Positions 59,395 to 64,000 of a stretch of DNA of 64,000 nt are shown here, in pieces. Location: contig JBBDHG010000026.1 in assembly GCA_037951165.1 (NCBI GenBank), forward strand, positions 5,287,501 to 5,351,500. The letters are read 5' to 3'. The DNA is from Lophius americanus (lineage: Eukaryota > Chordata > Actinopteri > Lophiiformes > Lophiidae). Each line of letters opens with the position of its first letter. Within the stretch, counting starts at the first letter, position 1. A program made the translations under genes and the position numbers. Below the pieces are notes generated by a model. The model did not search any database, was not told the DNA's origin, and was given only the letters and a program-made list of their open reading frames with translations.

Positions 59395-60450
59395 CAGATG
59401 TGACTATTATATTTTATCAGCATAGTTTTATTTTCACATGTTAAAAGTTTTGTCCACATATGAAAAACTCATCACATGTGAAAAAATTAGTCATAATTTT
59501 AACATTACAAGTTTAAGTATTTGTCTACATGTGTAAATATAGCAAGCGCATTTAAATTTGTACAACCCATACGTGAAATGTTCATATGTGAAAATGTGGA
59601 AATTTCTCTTCAATTATAGTTTTGGTTAAAATGTGAAAAGCCCATCACGTTAAAAGAATGTGAAAAGGTCTAGAGTACATGCGAATGAGCAAATTTCATG
59701 TGCCATGACTTGGTCCGACATGAGTAAATTTCAATCCGCATGAGATAAATGTGTAATGAATGTGTAAATCTTAATAAGATGTAAAAATCTAAAATGCAAT
59801 TGCAATATCCTTTTCTAATCTCTTGGCAAAGGTTTTGTACTCATGCGAAAAATATCCCATTGCAACTGAACATATCCGATCCACGCATGAAATTGAGATT
59901 GTGATTGTGTAAAAATGTGACATTCTCATGTGGAACCCTTCATTCACATGTGAAAGTTACAGGTTCCAGTTCATTTTGAAAATGTAAGACTCACACATGT
60001 AATCATTTTCTATTCAAATTTAAACATTTACGCAGGCGCACTGCATTCACCAAGTACAAAAACAATTAAGACACCTTATCTCCTATCTACGAGATCTTTT
60101 CTCGTAATTACGACATAAGGTGTCTAACATTTTTTATTCGGTGAATGCAATGCGCCTCCTTATTATATACATGTAAAGGAGAACTTCACATGTAGATTAA
60201 ATCCACATGAGAATAAAATCCAATCCTTCCCATATGACGCACATGTGAAGATGTAAATTTCCAGAGGAACATTATGTCTTTTCCCCTCTTAGAGTTTTAG
60301 TACTCATCTGAAAGCAACCAATCATTCATGTAAATATTAAACCAAATATGGAAATGTGAAGGGTACTTTTCATTCCCATGTTACAATGACAGATTCACCT
60401 GTAAAAAGGCAAAATTTCCCATGAGGTGTTTCCCTAAAGGATTTGGAAGC
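59395..60450. repeat. Diverged satellite of CACATGTGAAAA words
   Basis: Variants of CATGTGAAAA, CACATGTGAAAA and CATGTGTAAAT occur dozens of times over about 1 kb with irregular spacing (for example 59434, 59473, 59530, 59590, 59940, 60180). Many contain the palindrome CACATGTG. It is a noncoding, short-unit degenerate repeat. Confidence 0.75.
60034..60157. mobile_element. Small fold-back element (MITE-like)
   Basis: Arms AGGCGCACTGCATTCACC (60034-60051) and its reverse complement with one mismatch (60140-60157). Inside, ACACCTTAT and ATAAGGTGT form a second inverted pair. The 124-bp unit could fold into one hairpin. It interrupts the CACATGTGAAAA satellite, so it is younger than that array. 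Confidence 0.8.
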
Positions 60451-60459
60451 TGAGATAAC

Positions 60460-63400
60460 ATCCGGTTAGGTATCAGTTGAGTCAAAAATCTCAAAATGAA
60501 GGCTCAACAGGTATTAGGAGTTCTAAACAAACCAGAAAAAACAATAACGGTTAGTCGTCTCATCCTTAAATCTTTGGCAATTATATAATTTCTGCAGAAA
60601 TACCCTGAAATACTGCGTTTTATCCAGTTACACTGTGAAAAGCAAAGCATCCTTACATTTTATAATCTAGAACCAAGATTTTATATTGGCTTTATTTTAT
60701 AATTTTACTGTTGATCAGCTAATCTATTATTCAACTACAACAGTTGGTGGTTTTACATTGGTTTTCGGATACATCAACAAATTCTTGAAGAAATTAAATG
60801 ATCCAATTTTGCATTTTTTTTGTGTACGTCTGCATCATAAGTCCACCTCCAGAACAAATGTTGATTATGGCAAACAATGAGGAATGAAAATCTGCCCTTC
60901 CATCAAAGCTAATCGAGTTTTAACTTGCAGACGTTTGCTCTCGAAACATCAGCGATGACATTTTTAATTACGATGCCACAGATCTGTAGTTCATCACCAC
61001 CATCTTCGAACAGCATGCTCCCGAGCTGCTGAAAGCATTGTTGGCACAAAGATGCTCGCTGCTCTTGTTTATATTTCCCCACTGCAGATGTATCTGGGAA
61101 TATTTATAAATGAAAAACAATTGTTTTTCATTTGTTTTTCATTTTCAAAACGAAATTGAGTAATTCTTTTTATAGACCTCTGGCAAAAGACACAAACTTT
61201 GTGGTTTGTTTATCTAACTGCTTCCAAAAAGCTGTGCCAGGAAAAAAAAAGGTCCTTTATTGCATTTCTTACATTTAACACATTTCCATCCCCTCATCTG
61301 CGTTCTGCTGCTGCTGACATTACAGGGCTGCAGAGAACAATCAAGCGGTTTGAGGGTAGTTTGCTGTTAATTGACTTTATTTGCTCGTGCTTTCCGCCAG
61401 GCTGCATTATCAGTGCGCCAGAGTTGGGTTCTGGATTGGAGGAATTACGGATAACGCCTCGTGCCCTGGCCTGCCGCCGGCACGTTCACAGCAAACGTAT
61501 TCAAATAGATACAAAGCTGCTTAAAATATTCATGTGTCACTCCTCAGTCCCCGCTGTAGCTTATAGAAACACGAAACCTTCCTCCTCTCTGCTGGCAAAT
61601 GATTTCCACGGTTTAAAAATACCCAGCGATGGTTTTTAAGAACCAAAAAAAAAAAAAAAGGAGATGGGTCCCACATTAGCATGCTGCACCACACGCACGG
61701 GCTTCGAGCACGGAGCTATCTAGATGGATTTTTTTAAACATGCTTACGACCCGGAGTCTTTGAAGGTCCTCCTGTCATGCCTCAGTTACAAAAGGCTGAA
61801 CGGTGATTAATGCAAGGTTCAGATTTCATGCCATTTTTGAAATGGGAAATAGCTCTGAGGTATGAAATTAGTTTTCTTTTTGTGCTCAGTCAATTTCTTC
61901 AGATTTACTAGTGACAATCCAAAAGATTATTTACATGTCGGGGGCCTCAGATGATTGACCTTGCTTGTATTGTAACAAGTGGTGGAGTAACCGGCTCTCG
62001 AACATATTCAAGTCAATGAAGGCAAAGAATGAATTTGGGTTACACGCTGTAAAAAAGGCTGGGTTAAAAATGACCTGGCTTACTTGGTACCGTAGTGCTG
62101 GGTCTAATATGTACCTACCCAGTCAGGGGTTGTTTGAAAAATGGGTAAAAAATTACTGTGTTGTTGACTAAGAAACAAACAAAAAGTGTGCTAAAAATTC
62201 AACCCAGATTTTGAGATATTAGTTTAACAAGGCCGTGGATTAAAACGTCTCATTTCATTGCATAAAGGTGCACAGTATGTCAGCATTTAATGATAAAAGT
62301 AGCTAGGTTATTAGATTGGTTGCCACATCTAATTAAGCTGGTTTGTAGATAGGTTGCAATATATTAGAGTTAGTCAGTGAGGTAGCTAAAGCTAGCTAAT
62401 TTGAGCAGTAATGGATGTAGGCGACCAGCTTAACTATTTAGACATCATATTTTGCTCTAAAAATATTTTAAATAATAGTTAATCCAACATGAAATAATTA
62501 AACCCGTTCTATTCATTCATTTTTAAATTAAGCCTTGGCTGAATAACATGAAAAATTATGAAAAAAACTTAAAAGAACTCAACTATCAATGAATTTGCAT
62601 AAACTTTGTCTCTAAAGGCCAGTAAAACTAAAATAATTTATTTTAATCTGAGATTACAAAAAGTTAACATTGTTCCTGTCCTCGGCTGATTTTCTTTAAG
62701 ATAGAAAAAGTCTATAACATCATTATAGAACAATAACACCATGAAACAAAATGATCAATGAAAATGATCAGAAACTCTTTGAAACCACATCAAAGAAAAT
62801 ATACATCAAATTTGATAGAAATACCCCTAAATGCATGTTATTCTACACAGTTTTTGTGGGGTAGGAGCAAGAAGAGTCTCCATTTGGCACAGTTAGATAG
62901 AGAATTTAAACAAAATGAGAAGAATTCTGGCTTTAAAACACCACCGATGTTCACTAGGTGTAGCTATATGCACTTTGTACAACCATTGGCAATTACATAA
63001 ATCCATGTTTATATTAAAAACTAGCATTGTGCAAAGTAAAATGAGAAAAAGCTAGCTTATTTGAGCTCAGGTTAATAATACAGCCAGCTAACATAAGTCT
63101 CTGTTCACTTCCAATGATTGATTGTCTTGATATAATAAACAATTTTGTCCAAGCCACAGATTTATTGTCAGTTTCTTTACATGCTTGAACAAAGGTACAA
63201 GATCAGTTCAAGTCTCCATTTGCTTGAAAATTTTGAAAACAATGCCTGGATTTCGTGTTGCATCTTGTGGATCACTATTTCTAACTCAGTGTTAGGCCAA
63301 GCCCTGATTACTTATTACCCAGGATCCGAGTGATTAAAATAACCCAGCATGTTTAAGGGTGTGTATTTGTCTGACTTCTCTGTTGGCGTTATTCACAGAC

Positions 63401-64000
63401 TCTCATTCTCTGTCATTGTCACTCAGCGATTTCCCTGGGTGTCAGAAGGGTTAGGGGTTGTACATGCAATTGTTCTCTGAACCCGTCCCCCGAGAGGAGC
63501 TCAGTAGCACGCCTCGCGGCCCGGCTGTCTGGCTCAGAGCCGATCGAAGGTCAGAGCTAAAATCATTCATGAGGAATCATGTTTTTGTTGGTGTTGTTGT
63601 TTCTTTTTGCATCTTTTATTAACACATGTGGCGCAGTCCCTCTCACAATTCCACCCAGGGAGAAGACAAATTGAAGTTACCAAGAGGTGTAAGAAAAACA
63701 AGAGTGTTTGTTCGAGGTGAAAAGAGAGAGCGAGAGAAGGAGCCTTTGTATAAGTGTGAGTGAAAAGAAAAACAGTGAGAGTGGTGGCCAGCAGATCAAG
63801 TGTAAAGATAGATTAGTTTGCCTCTGAGCGGTCCACTCTCAGCCCACTCTCACTTGTGTTTTTTTATTAGTTTTCTGATGGCTTCTGTGGAGACAGATAG
63901 AAAGGACAGTGGAGAGTTGTGTGAAACATACAGTGGGAAAGCAGGCGTTGATGCACTGCAGCATTGAATAGAAGTAGGCAGTAGAGTATGAGCAAGCTCA
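60460..64000 (+). other. Probable intron 1 of the kainate receptor gene, continued
   Basis: No exon, RNA gene or clear mobile element recognised. ORFs such as 61199-61639 are not similar to any family I know. An A-run lies at about 61646-61660. Confidence 0.45.

Overview
The window looks like nuclear DNA of a ray-finned (teleost) fish. It has split genes with GT-AG introns, Tx1-type and L2/CR1-type LINE relics, Tc1 relics, tRNA-derived SINEs of a teleost type, many (ATT)n, (AT)n and (GA)n microsatellites, and a first exon that reads as a teleost kainate receptor gene. There are no operons, and nearly all long open frames are chance or repeat-derived. Gene models below were built by hand from splice sites, reading phase and comparison between copies.

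The left half (about 1-35 kb) is a tandem cluster of one gene family: small secreted proteins made of a signal peptide, a short linker and two WxxW domains of the mucin/CILP type. Five copies can be traced: the 3' end of gene 0 (1-2532); a relic P1 (about 4225-4540, with a matching 3' flank at 15.5-16.75 kb, split by a dead Tx1 LINE); intact gene A (about 19.3-26.7 kb, predicted 261 aa); intact gene B (about 29.0-32.4 kb, predicted 232 aa); and broken pseudogene P2 (about 33.95-34.58 kb). Related 3' flanks follow the copies, so the unit of duplication is gene plus flank.

The most unusual structure lies in gene A. The single 18-nt, phase 1-1 microexon of gene B has become an array of eight microexons spaced exactly 179 bp apart (20180-21450). 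Each keeps its own splice acceptor and donor, and each encodes six mostly glutamine residues. The array inserts a 48-residue Q-rich (then R/Q-rich) linker between signal peptide and first WxxW domain without breaking the frame, and allows any number of repeats to be skipped in frame. A decayed piece of a similar array survives in P1.

The middle (about 35-54 kb) shows no gene I can support. It holds retroelement tails, interspersed repeats, a degenerate tandem repeat of roughly 115 bp period at 40.4-41.6 kb, an exact 78-bp duplication, and an old roughly 1.2-kb duplication in a tract rich in ACAGTA-like words.

At 54.3-55.0 kb a GC-rich, CpG-containing promoter-like region with short upstream ORFs precedes the signal-peptide exon of a kainate glutamate receptor gene, best matched to grik2. 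The rest of the window is probably its first intron, with a CACATGTGAAAA-word satellite (59.4-60.45 kb) that contains a small fold-back element.
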